A stretch of 61,502 nucleotides of DNA from Pseudomonadota bacterium (GCA_018817385.1 JAHIUA010000038.1:1-61502), one strand, 5' to 3'. Positions 18,155-26,142 are shown, counted from the first letter of the stretch. Program-made: numbers and translations. The notes: generated by a model from the sequence alone, not told the origin.

Positions 18155-18274
18155 GAAAAAATATATTCCCTATACACTCTGTTATGCTGTTCAACAACAA
18201 AAAAGAGAACTTCAAGTTCTTGTTGTTGGCAGGCAGTGGTGAGCCAACCCTCCTAAAATAAGACATTATGTATA

Positions 18275-18290
18275 TGGCACAGTGATTGCT
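18275..18290 (+). promoter_or_regulatory. Sigma-54 (-24/-12) promoter
   Basis: TGGCACAGTGATTGCT has the invariant GG and GC with exactly ten bases between them and matches the TGGCAC-N5-TTGCT consensus throughout. It lies 49 bases before the start of the LysW-like gene and beside a divergent sigma-54 activator. Confidence 0.8.
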
Positions 18291-18338
18291 AGGGAGGGAA
18301 CCAGGCTGTATCTATCATTTTTTTATAGAGGAATTAAA

Positions 18339-18521
18339 ATGAAAACACAACGATGCTCTGTATGCGGTGGAACAATCAGAATTTATCATGATCATGAAGT
18401 CGGAGATGACGTTTTCTGCGATGAGTGTGAAAGGGAGTTCAGATTGCTATCAGTAAAACCTATTAGACTGGAACCTCTGGAGATGTGCGATGACTATTAT
18501 TTTGAAGAAGACGAATATTAG
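18339..18521 (+). CDS. LysW-like small zinc-ribbon protein
   Basis: A 60-residue acidic protein with two Cys pairs (CSVCGG and CDECER, spacing about 19) that would form one zinc ribbon. Its order (CxxCGGTIR, then EVGDDVFCDEC, then VKPIRLEPLE) follows LysW, the amino-group carrier protein of the AAA-lysine and related arginine pathways; I recall LDPLRLEPAPEEAEDWGE at the end of the Thermus protein. The C-terminus differs: it ends FEEDEY, so the terminal Glu that carries the substrate in LysW is not last. GAGG lies eight bases before ATG 18339. It is a single gene under the sigma-54 promoter at 18275. No LysX or LysZ partner is nearby, so carrier function is open. Confidence 0.65.
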   Translation: MKTQRCSVCGGTIRIYHDHEVGDDVFCDECEREFRLLSVKPIRLEPLEMCDDYYFEEDEY

Positions 18522-18560
18522 GCACAGTTGATTTCAAATAAGGTCCTCAGTATGACGTGA

Positions 18561-18598
18561 GACTCTCATGCGGGTTGCATGCGACCTGCATGAGAGTC
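18561..18598. repeat. 38-bp near-perfect palindrome
   Basis: The 11-bp arms GACTCTCATGC and GCATGAGAGTC are perfect. The inner part continues almost symmetrically around a central GCATGC, with only two mismatched pairs. It lies between the LysW-like stop and the next gene. There is no T-run directly after it, so it is either a strong RNA hairpin protecting the upstream transcript or a protein-binding or replication-related palindrome. Confidence 0.6.
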
Positions 18599-18712
18599 GG
18601 ACACGCTTCTTGAGCATTTTTTATAAAAGTGCTTAAGGTTCCGATTATCCTCATGAGCTTATTCTTTCTGTTCTCTTCATTTTTCCAGTAGACTAAAAAG
18701 GTAAAAACAGGA

Positions 18713-18982
18713 ATGGATCAAAGAAAAATTACTCTCGCAGGGGTTCTTGTCCCGGACCAATGGAAAGGGAATGGAGATATATCAGGTTTTGCTCTGTTCA
18801 CTAATGATGAAAAAAAATACATTCTCAGTTATAGTGACAGAGAAAAAGATCTTATGCCACTGCTTCGCCAAGAAATTGAGATAAGCGGTTTTTTGGAGAG
18901 CAAGGCCCAGGAAAAAATAATTTTTGTAACCTGTTTTCGCCCTTGTGCTTCCAGGAAACAATTTGATTTGCAAGCGATATAA
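18713..18982 (+). CDS. Small protein of unknown function upstream of speB
   Basis: An 89-residue soluble protein (ITLAGVLVPDQWKGNGDISGFALFTNDEKKYILS, then EIEISGFLESKAQEKIIFVTCF). The alternating beta pattern with a glycine in the middle suggests a small OB-like barrel. I do not recognise a named family. An AGGA is almost contiguous with the ATG, an unusually short spacing. It ends five bases before speB and is probably cotranscribed with the spermidine genes, which hints at a role in that operon but does not prove one. Confidence 0.6.
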   Translation: MDQRKITLAGVLVPDQWKGNGDISGFALFTNDEKKYILSYSDREKDLMPLLRQEIEISGFLESKAQEKIIFVTCFRPCASRKQFDLQAI

Positions 18983-18987
18983 AAAAG

Positions 18988-19926
18988 ATGAACAATGTGT
19001 TAGCACAAGAGGAAACTCCTCTTTATTATGGTGCCAAACCAGCCGATCGGCTGGTGGCGGGCTGCCTGAATATCGTGGGGGTTTGCTATGACGGAACGGC
19101 TTGTTTCCGCAAGGGGGCAGCCCAGGGGCCGGATGCAATTCGCCGGGTTTCCTCCGATTTGGAAACCTATTCACCCCACCTTGATCTGGATCTCACGGAA
19201 ATTCCATCTTATTACGATCTTGGTAATCTGGGAGTAAGTCAGAGTGATAACACAGATGAAGACTGCCGGAAGATCCATGCCACCTTTGCAGATTTGACCC
19301 GTGACGTGGATTTCAAGAATGATAACACCCGGTTTCTGGCTCTGGGAGGTGAACATTCTATTTCATATCCCTTTGTTTCCAAGTACCTCCAGGCCTATCC
19401 CTACCTGGTCTTGATTCATCTCGATGCCCATGCTGACCTGCGAGACGGGTATGAGGGAAATATTTTTTCCCATGCCTCTATAATCAGGCGATGCCTGGAT
19501 CATTTTGGTCCCTTTCATCGCTTAGTGCAATTTGGTATCCGTTCCGGGACCAGAGAGGAGTTCGCCTGGATGCGACAGGAAAAGACCCTTTTTGACAGCT
19601 TTTCCCAGTTCAGTGTCTGGTTGCAGGAGTTGTCCAGAGAGCAACCCATTTATCTTACTTTGGATCTTGATTATTTTGATCCGGCCTTTTTACCGGGTAC
19701 CGGTACTCCGGAGGCCGATGGTGAGGATTTCCGTTCCTTTCTGGATATTCTTGCTATCCTGCGCAGCAAAAATCTGGTGGGGGCAGATGTGGTTGAATTG
19801 GCCCCGGCTATTGATTCGACTGGTAACAGCGCCGTTTTCGCCGCCAAAATAGTCAGAGAGCTTATTCTTACTTTTCACGGTAATTCAGAGGATGACTGCT
19901 TTTATGAAGGGGCTTTGCATGACTGA
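18988..19926 (+). CDS. speB: Agmatinase (ureohydrolase family)
   Basis: Hydrolyses agmatine to putrescine and urea. The 312-residue protein has the binuclear-manganese ligands in GGEHSIS, HLDAHADLRDGYEGNIFSHAS and LTLDLDYFDPAFLPGTGTPEADG, all intact. The start ATG 18988 lies five bases after the small upstream gene. Its end overlaps the next gene by eight bases. Beside arginine decarboxylase it supplies putrescine for spermidine synthesis. Confidence 0.93.
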   Translation: MNNVLAQEETPLYYGAKPADRLVAGCLNIVGVCYDGTACFRKGAAQGPDAIRRVSSDLETYSPHLDLDLTEIPSYYDLGNLGVSQSDNTDEDCRKIHATFADLTRDVDFKNDNTRFLALGGEHSISYPFVSKYLQAYPYLVLIHLDAHADLRDGYEGNIFSHASIIRRCLDHFGPFHRLVQFGIRSGTREEFAWMRQEKTLFDSFSQFSVWLQELSREQPIYLTLDLDYFDPAFLPGTGTPEADGEDFRSFLDILAILRSKNLVGADVVELAPAIDSTGNSAVFAAKIVRELILTFHGNSEDDCFYEGALHD

Positions 19927-21838
19927 TAAGGAAACCTCGTTAAGCCCCCAGGAAGGTTGTGAACTCTACAATGTTAAACAGTGGGGGAATGATTATTTTT
20001 CCGTGAACGATAAGGGGCATCTCTGTGTTCTGCCGGAGAAAAGAGAAAACGGCCCGGAAATTGATTTTATGCAGGTAATTAAGGAGATAAATGACCAGGG
20101 AATCTCCTTTCCGACGGTTATTCGTTTCCATGATATCCTGCGTTCCCAGGTTCGCCTCCTGAACACCACCTTTGCTGAGGCCATAGCCGACTGCGGCTAT
20201 CAGGGCCGTTTTTTCGGGGTGTATCCAATCAAGGTCAATCAGATGCGGGAGGTGGTTGAAGAAATCATTGACGCCGGTTTTCCCTTTGACTATGGGCTGG
20301 AGGCCGGGTCAAAATCTGAATTGCTGGCCTGCCTGGCCTATAACGAAAACTGTGAATCTCTGACTATCTTAAACGGCTACAAAGATGAGGACTATATACG
20401 CCTGGCCCTCCTGGGTCGGAAACTGGGCCGTAAAGTCATCATTGTTGTCGAGAATTTCTCGGAATTTGAGCTTATTATTCGTCTCAGTGAAGAGATGCAG
20501 GCAGATCCCCTCATCGGTATTCGTACCAAGCTGGCGGTGAAGAGCAGTGGGCGCTGGGCAGCTTCCAGTGGTGATCGAGCCAAATTTGGCCTTACCTGCA
20601 GTGAGATTCTGGCGGGAATTGATTTGCTCCGCCAGAATGGGATGGTGAATTGTCTCAAACTGCTTCACTTTCATGTCGGCAGCCAGATCCCGGATATTCG
20701 AATCATCAAACAGGCAGTAACAGAGGCCGGACGAATCTATGGCAGTTTGCGCCAGCTCGGTATTCCTATCGAATATTTTGACGTGGGGGGCGGATTGGGT
20801 ATCGATTACGACGGTAGCCGTTCTGCCACCGATTCTTCACGTAACTACAGTCTGCAGGCGTATGCAGCAGATATTGTCAGTGGTTTGCAGCAGGTATGCG
20901 ATGAAGCAGAGGTGCCTCACCCCAATATTGTCAGTGAAAGCGGGCGGTATGTGACCGCCCATCACTCCTGCGTTATTACCAATGTGGTTGATATTATCCA
21001 TCAGACCACGAACTCCTGTGTCACCTCGGTTACAAGCGACGAGCATATCCTGGTCACCAATATGCGGGAAGCGGCAGAGAGTCTCTGTATGGAAAATTAC
21101 CAGGAAATCTTTAATGACGTCCAGCAATACAAAGATGAAACCATCAATGCCTTTCGCCTCGGGGTTGTCACTCTAGAAGAGCGGGCCAAGGTGGAAACCC
21201 TTTACTGGCAGGTTATCCGTAGTGTTTACGGTATGTTGGGTAAAGTCGACTTCATTCCCGAAGAACTTCAGCAAATCGAGGAACTCAAGGCCAGTCAGTA
21301 CCTCTGTAATTTTTCGGTCTTTCAGTCGGCGGCCGACACCTGGGCCATCAAGCAGATTCTACCTATTATGCCGGTGATGCGCCTTGATGAACAGCCCACT
21401 GAACGATGCTCCCTGGTAGATATCACTTGTGATTCTGATGGGAAGATCACCCATTTTATTACCCAAAAAGGTTACGAGAAGACCCTGCTCCTTCACCCCT
21501 TACGGAAAGAAGAAGATTATTATATAGGTTTGTTTCTTACTGGCGCCTACCAGGACGTTATGGGAGACATGCATAATCTTTTTGGCCGTCTCAACGAGGT
21601 TCATATCTATTGCGATGATGATGACCCCGATGATTTTTATATTGAAGAGGTAATCAAAGGGACCTCCGCCCAACAGGTACTCGCCACTATGCAGTACAGT
21701 CCGGATATTATGGCCAGATCTATCAAGAAAAAGATAGATCGTCAGATCCAGCGTGGCGTCATCTTGCCCAGGGAAGGGGTGCGCTTGATCGATTTTTACG
21801 AGAGCTGTCTGGAAGACTACACCTATTTGAAAATGTAG
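19919..21838 (+). CDS. speA: Biosynthetic arginine decarboxylase
   Basis: PLP-dependent decarboxylase converting arginine to agmatine. It has 639 residues from ATG 19919, picked because GAAGGGG lies eight bases upstream and the gene then overlaps the speB stop by eight bases. An ATG-less upstream extension is less likely. The PLP lysine is in FFGVYPIKVNQ near residue 100. The TIM-barrel and PLP-phosphate motifs include KLLHFHVGSQI and FDVGGGLGIDY, and the C-terminal SpeA-specific domain runs to the end. Length fits biosynthetic SpeA (about 630-660). Confidence 0.95.
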   Translation: MTDKETSLSPQEGCELYNVKQWGNDYFSVNDKGHLCVLPEKRENGPEIDFMQVIKEINDQGISFPTVIRFHDILRSQVRLLNTTFAEAIADCGYQGRFFGVYPIKVNQMREVVEEIIDAGFPFDYGLEAGSKSELLACLAYNENCESLTILNGYKDEDYIRLALLGRKLGRKVIIVVENFSEFELIIRLSEEMQADPLIGIRTKLAVKSSGRWAASSGDRAKFGLTCSEILAGIDLLRQNGMVNCLKLLHFHVGSQIPDIRIIKQAVTEAGRIYGSLRQLGIPIEYFDVGGGLGIDYDGSRSATDSSRNYSLQAYAADIVSGLQQVCDEAEVPHPNIVSESGRYVTAHHSCVITNVVDIIHQTTNSCVTSVTSDEHILVTNMREAAESLCMENYQEIFNDVQQYKDETINAFRLGVVTLEERAKVETLYWQVIRSVYGMLGKVDFIPEELQQIEELKASQYLCNFSVFQSAADTWAIKQILPIMPVMRLDEQPTERCSLVDITCDSDGKITHFITQKGYEKTLLLHPLRKEEDYYIGLFLTGAYQDVMGDMHNLFGRLNEVHIYCDDDDPDDFYIEEVIKGTSAQQVLATMQYSPDIMARSIKKKIDRQIQRGVILPREGVRLIDFYESCLEDYTYLKM

Positions 21839-21903
21839 TACCTCAGGCATAAATTTTTGAGTTTTTCTACGCAAAGGACTTGATGCAGTCCGCTTGTCTG
21901 TTT

Positions 21904-22012
21904 AGTATCTTAGAAATTCTTTTCGTGTTTTTTTTGAAAAAGAATTTCTAAGATACTTATGACCCCATAAGGGGTACTGTACTGAGTGCCGCCTTACTAT
22001 TCATCACCGGTG
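21904..22012 (-). repeat. Structured intergenic repeat, copy A
   Basis: The reverse strand reads ACCGGTGATGAA, a CGGCACTCAGTACAGTACCCC segment and then a 19-bp perfect hairpin (GTATCTTAGAAATTCTTTT and its complement). It matches copies at 26144-26248 and 60994-61103. This copy is inverted relative to the flanking genes and starts 65 bases after speA. Confidence 0.8.
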
Positions 22013-22027
22013 TTACGTTATGTACCG

Positions 22028-22047
22028 GGCGTGGCTGAAGCCGCGCC
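22028..22047. repeat. REP-like palindrome
   Basis: GGCGTGGCTGAAGCCGCGCC folds as a hairpin with a GA loop and shares the GGCTGAAGCC core with the REP-like cluster near 32.6 kb. Confidence 0.5.
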
Positions 22048-22076
22048 TATAAATGAGCGAATCGTTTATGGTAGAG

Positions 22077-22092
22077 TTGGCCCCTGTATTGC
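22077..22092 (+). promoter_or_regulatory. Candidate sigma-54 promoter for the carboxyspermidine genes
   Basis: TTGGCCCCTGTATTGC keeps GG and GC with exactly ten bases between them and a TTGC at -12. It deviates from consensus at CAC (CCC here). It lies 80 bases upstream of the dehydrogenase start. Confidence 0.45.
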
Positions 22093-22171
22093 GTTTTTCG
22101 TATGGGCCGGAAAGCTAGTTATCCAGGCCTTCAAAACTCCAGGTTACCTGGGTTAAAAAGAGGAAGTTTTA

Positions 22172-23350
22172 ATGTCAAGAGTACTCATTATCGGGGCTGG
22201 CGGGGTTGGCTCGGTGGTTGTCCACAAATGTTGTCAGGTGCCAGAGGTGTTTTCAGAGATTATGCTGGCCTCCCGGACCAGGGAAAAATGCGATGCCATT
22301 GCAGCTCAATTGCCCATGCCTATCAAAACGGCTCAAGTGGATGCCGACCAGGTGGATGAACTGGTCGCTTTGATGAACGACTTTAAACCAGAGCTCTGTA
22401 TCAATGTCGCTCTGCCCTATCAGGACCTGACCATCATGGATGCCTGCCTGGAGTGTGGTGTCCATTATCTTGACACCGCAAACTATGAGCCTCGTGATGA
22501 GGCCAAGTTTGAATATCACTGGCAATGGGCCTATCAGGAGCGCTTTAAAAAGGCAGGTCTGATGGCTTTGCTCGGCTCTGGATTTGATCCCGGGGTGACC
22601 AATGTCTTTACCGCCTGGGCCCTGAAGGCCGAGTTTGATGAGATTCGGGAACTGGATATCATCGACTGCAATGCCGGTGACCACGGCCAGCCCTTTGCTA
22701 CCAATTTCAATCCCGAGATCAATATTCGCGAGGTGACTGCTCCTGCACGTCATTGGGATAATGGCCAGTGGGTGGAGAGCCAGGCCCTTCAGACCGCACA
22801 GGAGTTTGATTTTCCCGAGGGGATCGGTCCAAAGAAAATATATTTGATGTATCATGAGGAACTGGAGTCGCTGACCAGGCATATCCCAGGCATCAAAAAA
22901 GCACGATTTTGGATGACCTTCTCTGACAATTATCTCAAACATCTTGAGGTCCTGCAGAATATCGGCATGACCAGTATTGAGCCAATTGAATATAATGGCC
23001 AGGAGATTATTCCCCTCCAGTTTCTCAAGGCTGTTCTTCCCGATCCCGGTTCCCTGGGGCCACTGACCAAGGGGCGTACCTGTATAGGCTGTCTGATCAA
23101 AGGGCTCAAAGATGGTCAGGAAAAGCAATATTACATTTATAATATCTGTGACCATGAGCAGTGTTACAAAGAAGTGGGGGCCCAGGCTGTCTCGTACACC
23201 ACCGGAGTCCCGGCCATGATCGGTGCTTTGCTCATGCTTACCGGATCCTGGAAGGGTGCAGGGGTCTTTAATATGGAAGAACTTGATCCAACCCCCTTTA
23301 TGGAGAAGCTGAATCTTCACGGACTGCCATGGAAAGATCGTATCTTATAG
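22172..23350 (+). CDS. Carboxyspermidine/carboxynorspermidine dehydrogenase (synthase)
   Basis: Saccharopine-dehydrogenase-like NAD(P)H enzyme that reductively condenses putrescine (or diaminopropane) with aspartate beta-semialdehyde to form carboxyspermidine or carboxynorspermidine. It has 392 residues: Rossmann GAGGVGSVVVHKC at 8-20, INVALPYQDLTIMDACLECGVHYLDTANYEP, GFDPGVTNVFTAWAL and DCNAGDHGQPFATNFNPEINIREV, all characteristic of this branch. AGAGGAAG precedes the ATG. The next gene, nspC, overlaps its end by 22 bases and performs the following step, which strengthens the call. Confidence 0.92.
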   Translation: MSRVLIIGAGGVGSVVVHKCCQVPEVFSEIMLASRTREKCDAIAAQLPMPIKTAQVDADQVDELVALMNDFKPELCINVALPYQDLTIMDACLECGVHYLDTANYEPRDEAKFEYHWQWAYQERFKKAGLMALLGSGFDPGVTNVFTAWALKAEFDEIRELDIIDCNAGDHGQPFATNFNPEINIREVTAPARHWDNGQWVESQALQTAQEFDFPEGIGPKKIYLMYHEELESLTRHIPGIKKARFWMTFSDNYLKHLEVLQNIGMTSIEPIEYNGQEIIPLQFLKAVLPDPGSLGPLTKGRTCIGCLIKGLKDGQEKQYYIYNICDHEQCYKEVGAQAVSYTTGVPAMIGALLMLTGSWKGAGVFNMEELDPTPFMEKLNLHGLPWKDRIL

Positions 23351-24486
23351 ATTTTGATAAGCGGCTGGTGCCAAGCCCTTGCTTTGTGGTCGACGAAGGG
23401 GCTATTGAGCGGAATCTGCAGATCCTGGCTACGGTCCAGGATCGTACCGGCTGCCGGATCTTGTTGGCCCTGAAAGGCTTTGCCATGCCCCGGGTCTTCC
23501 CCTTGATTCGCCAGTATCTGGCAGGGGTCTGTGCCAGTTCTCCAGATGAGGCCAGGTTGGGACGGGAGGAGTTTCAGGGGGAGGTGCACAGCCATGCCCC
23601 GGCATTCAGTAAGGCTGACCTGGAGGTCCATTTACGCTGTTGCGACCATCTGGTCTTTAACAGTTTTCAGCAGTGGCAGCGTTTTCAGCCTCAGCTTAAG
23701 GCCTGTACCAAGCCGCCCTCGTGCGGACTGCGGGTCAATCCCTGTCATTCGGAAACCAAGGTCGCCCTCTATGATCCCTGCAGCCCCGGTTCCCGGCTCG
23801 GTATTCCCAAGGATAAGTTTGCAGGTCAGTCCCTGCAGGGCATCAGCGGTCTCCATCTCCATACTCTCTGTGAAAAAGGGGCCGACGCTCTGGTACGAAC
23901 AGCAAAGGTCTTTGAGGAGCAATTTCAAGAAATCCTGCCCCAGATGCGTTGGCTCAACTTTGGTGGCGGTCATCTGATCACAGCCCCCGGATATGATCTG
24001 GATCTCCTCTGTGAGCTGATCAACCATTTCCGCACTACCTACGATCTGACTATCTATCTGGAGCCAGGTGAGGCCATTGCCATCAATACCGGGGCCCTGG
24101 TGACCACCGTACTTGATGTAACCGAGAATGGAGGTCTTATTGCCATCCTCGACACCTCAGTGGCTTGTCACATGCCCGATGTCCTGGAGATGCCCTACCG
24201 ACCAGAGATCCGTAATGCTGCCATACCGGGCAAGCTCCCTTATACTTACCGCCTTGGCGGCGTTTCCTGCCTGGCAGGAGATGTGTTAGGGACTTACTCT
24301 TTTGCGCAGCCCCTGCAGCCCGGAGATCGGCTTCTTATCGAAGATATGAGTCATTACACCATGGTCAAAACCAACACCTTTAACGGTGTCCGGCTGCCGT
24401 CCATCGCCCTCTCCAGAGAAGAGGATAATGGCGTTGAAATTGTACGTCAATTCGGCTATGAGGATTATCGTTGCCGTCTCGGTTGA
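23329..24486 (+). CDS. nspC: Carboxynorspermidine/carboxyspermidine decarboxylase
   Basis: PLP enzyme of the alanine-racemase fold that decarboxylates carboxyspermidine (or the nor form) to the final polyamine. It has 385 residues, with the PLP lysine in LALKGFA near residue 48, a LHTLCEKGADAL region, NFGGGH (phosphate-binding) and LEPGEAIAINTGAL. ATG 23329 lies inside the dehydrogenase 3' end. With speA, speB and the dehydrogenase it completes the S-adenosylmethionine-independent route to spermidine. Substrate preference (nor or not) cannot be read from sequence. Confidence 0.92.
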   Translation: MERSYLIDFDKRLVPSPCFVVDEGAIERNLQILATVQDRTGCRILLALKGFAMPRVFPLIRQYLAGVCASSPDEARLGREEFQGEVHSHAPAFSKADLEVHLRCCDHLVFNSFQQWQRFQPQLKACTKPPSCGLRVNPCHSETKVALYDPCSPGSRLGIPKDKFAGQSLQGISGLHLHTLCEKGADALVRTAKVFEEQFQEILPQMRWLNFGGGHLITAPGYDLDLLCELINHFRTTYDLTIYLEPGEAIAINTGALVTTVLDVTENGGLIAILDTSVACHMPDVLEMPYRPEIRNAAIPGKLPYTYRLGGVSCLAGDVLGTYSFAQPLQPGDRLLIEDMSHYTMVKTNTFNGVRLPSIALSREEDNGVEIVRQFGYEDYRCRLG

Positions 24487-24688
24487 TTTCAATTGCTGTT
24501 TCTGAAGAGGTTTAATTCCCCTGAAGCACCTAGTGTCGAGTTGTTGCCCATAGATTGGTCTCGTAGCGTTCAGAAACCGGCTTGCAACAGTATTGGAGGA
24601 TGCACAGTCCGTGCTGCGTTTTAAGGTACAGGATTGGCAGTGGTCGTTTGCTAACTTCTAAACTGGTTTCTGTTGCGGTGAAGAAGAA

Positions 24689-24730
24689 AATATTTTCAAA
24701 AATTCCGTAAAAATGGGTAATTATACCTAT
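24689..24730. promoter_or_regulatory. Conserved palindromic site, copy 1, upstream of the riboswitch
   Basis: AATATTTTCA, 17 bases, then TGGGTAATTATACCTA with the dyad GGTAATTATACC. The same two blocks recur with identical spacing at 34172-34218. It lies about 80 bases before the GEMM aptamer and so may be the promoter or operator region of the omptin transcript. Confidence 0.5.
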
Positions 24731-24789
24731 AGAAAAAAGAGTCAACTTGTGTTTATGTGAATTTTATATTTGTCTGTAAGGACGTGATC

Positions 24790-24884
24790 TGTAAGTGTTG
24801 AAATAAGAGATAAAGCCAAACCTGCTGGAAGGCAGAGACGGAAAGCCACGGGGCTATATAACATAGTTAGCCGGGTTACCTTGT
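24790..24884 (+). promoter_or_regulatory. GEMM-I cyclic-dinucleotide riboswitch aptamer
   Basis: The core follows the c-di-GMP-I (GEMM-I) consensus: AAAGCCAAACC, a stem capped by a GGAA tetraloop (CTGCTGGAAGGCAG), GAGACGGAAAGCCACGGG (tetraloop receptor plus P2 strand), a variable P3 stem, and AGCCGGGTTACC closing the junction. By eye, the base equivalent to ligand-contacting G20 of the Vibrio Vc2 aptamer is A. In Geobacter this change is associated with recognition of 3',3'-cGAMP. The 3' strand is shared with a terminator, and the regulated gene is the omptin at 25138. Confidence 0.85.
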
Positions 24885-24907
24885 AAATGAGGTGGCCCGG
24901 CTTTTTG
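24869..24907 (+). terminator. Riboswitch-controlled intrinsic terminator
   Basis: AGCCGGG (24869-24875) pairs with CCCGGCT (24896-24902), an inner ACCTT/GAGGT stem extends it, and TTTTT follows. The 5' arm is also the last strand of the aptamer. Ligand binding should therefore prevent the terminator from forming, giving an ON switch. Confidence 0.8.
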
Positions 24908-25137
24908 CATTTTAGAGGGTAAAGAAATTGGGACTTTCTACTTGCTAAGACGGTCGTTGAAGGTGACCTTGGCTGCGAATTTATCAGGAATAAGCTGAGT
25001 TGTCCCCTTTTACCATTGTCGGCACCTAACGTGATTACTTGTCATTTTTTTCAGCCTGTTAGAAGAGTTAGAGGAAACGATGTGTTACTTATGAAGGCGG
25101 AACAGACTCATTTTATTCAACGTAAGGAGCATGTAAA

Positions 25138-26142
25138 ATGAAACAAGCAGAAAAAAGTAAAGTGTTGCTCGTTGGATTAGCGCTTGGATTTCTCAGTTCA
25201 GGTGCAGTGCTTGCTGCCGATGAAGTGGCGAATGAACCGACTGCAGAGAATGAAGTCTCTGAGAGTTCTGACAAACCGGTTCAGTTTGATATTGCCATTG
25301 GCACTGAATTAATGACAGGTGACACAACGTACTCAATAGGTGGTGCAATAACTTTTGCTGATGGTAGTTCCGAGAATATGTACTTCCCTCTCAGTGAACT
25401 TGAATGGCCGTTGGATATCTCGTTGGCCAGAGTTGATGCCGGATTACGTATCGGTTCTGCATGGCGTATTAACGGTATCTTGAAAAAGAATATCTCTGAC
25501 CCAAGTGACCAGATGATTGATAAGGATTGGTTAACTTCCTCTAATCCAGGTCAGCTTGATGTGTACTCTGAGTCAAATATTTCCGATTTTGATGCCTTGA
25601 TCTGGGATATTGATGTTGAATGGGCATTTTTACAGCGTCAATCCTGGAGTCTCTATGCAGGGCTTGGCTATCAGTATCAGAAGTTTGAATATGATGCTCA
25701 GCTTATCCATCAATATTCTCCTTCTGGATATCCTGGCTTTGAAACCTATGGAGATGGTAGTGTTGGTATCACTTATGAAATGACCTACAAAATGCCTTAT
25801 TTTCTCATCGGAACAGATCTTCAGATTACGCCTGATTTTACTCTTTCAGGAAGTTTTGCCTACTCCCCCTGGGTAGATGCTGAAGATGAAGATCATCATC
25901 TGGCACGAGTACCAGTCAAGGTCTCCCAAGGGGATATGGATGGTGATGCCTATATGATAGCTGTTTCGGGAACCTACAATTTTGTCTCATCCTGGTTTCT
26001 GGAAGGCGGTTTGCATTATACCAGGATTGATGTTGATGGAAAACAGACACAATCTGCCTATGGTGTTCCCTATGCAACAATTGATGTGGAATCCGAAAGT
26101 ACCCAGACTTCAGGCTATCTGAAAGTGGGGTATAGGTTCTAA
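25138..26142 (+). CDS. Omptin-family outer-membrane protease
   Basis: A 334-residue protein with a signal peptide cut after about residue 26 (SSGAVLA-A), an acidic linker and a ten-strand-type beta-barrel ending in GYRF. It aligns by eye with OmpT/Pla at both active-site halves. DQMIDKDWLTSSNPG carries Asp128 and Asp130, equivalent to OmpT Asp83 and Asp85. SPWVDAEDEDHH carries Asp252 and His254, equivalent to Asp210 and His212. All four catalytic residues are kept. Known omptins cleave surface and host proteins, often at basic sites, and need lipopolysaccharide. AAGGAG lies nine bases before the ATG. Expression should depend on the upstream riboswitch. Omptins are best known from Gammaproteobacteria. 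Confidence 0.85.
   Translation: MKQAEKSKVLLVGLALGFLSSGAVLAADEVANEPTAENEVSESSDKPVQFDIAIGTELMTGDTTYSIGGAITFADGSSENMYFPLSELEWPLDISLARVDAGLRIGSAWRINGILKKNISDPSDQMIDKDWLTSSNPGQLDVYSESNISDFDALIWDIDVEWAFLQRQSWSLYAGLGYQYQKFEYDAQLIHQYSPSGYPGFETYGDGSVGITYEMTYKMPYFLIGTDLQITPDFTLSGSFAYSPWVDAEDEDHHLARVPVKVSQGDMDGDAYMIAVSGTYNFVSSWFLEGGLHYTRIDVDGKQTQSAYGVPYATIDVESESTQTSGYLKVGYRF

Noticed and set aside
24632-24680. Sigma-54-like sequences upstream of the riboswitch (GGCAGTGGTCGTTTGC and similar)
   Set aside because: The spacing between GG and GC is 12 or 8, not 10.
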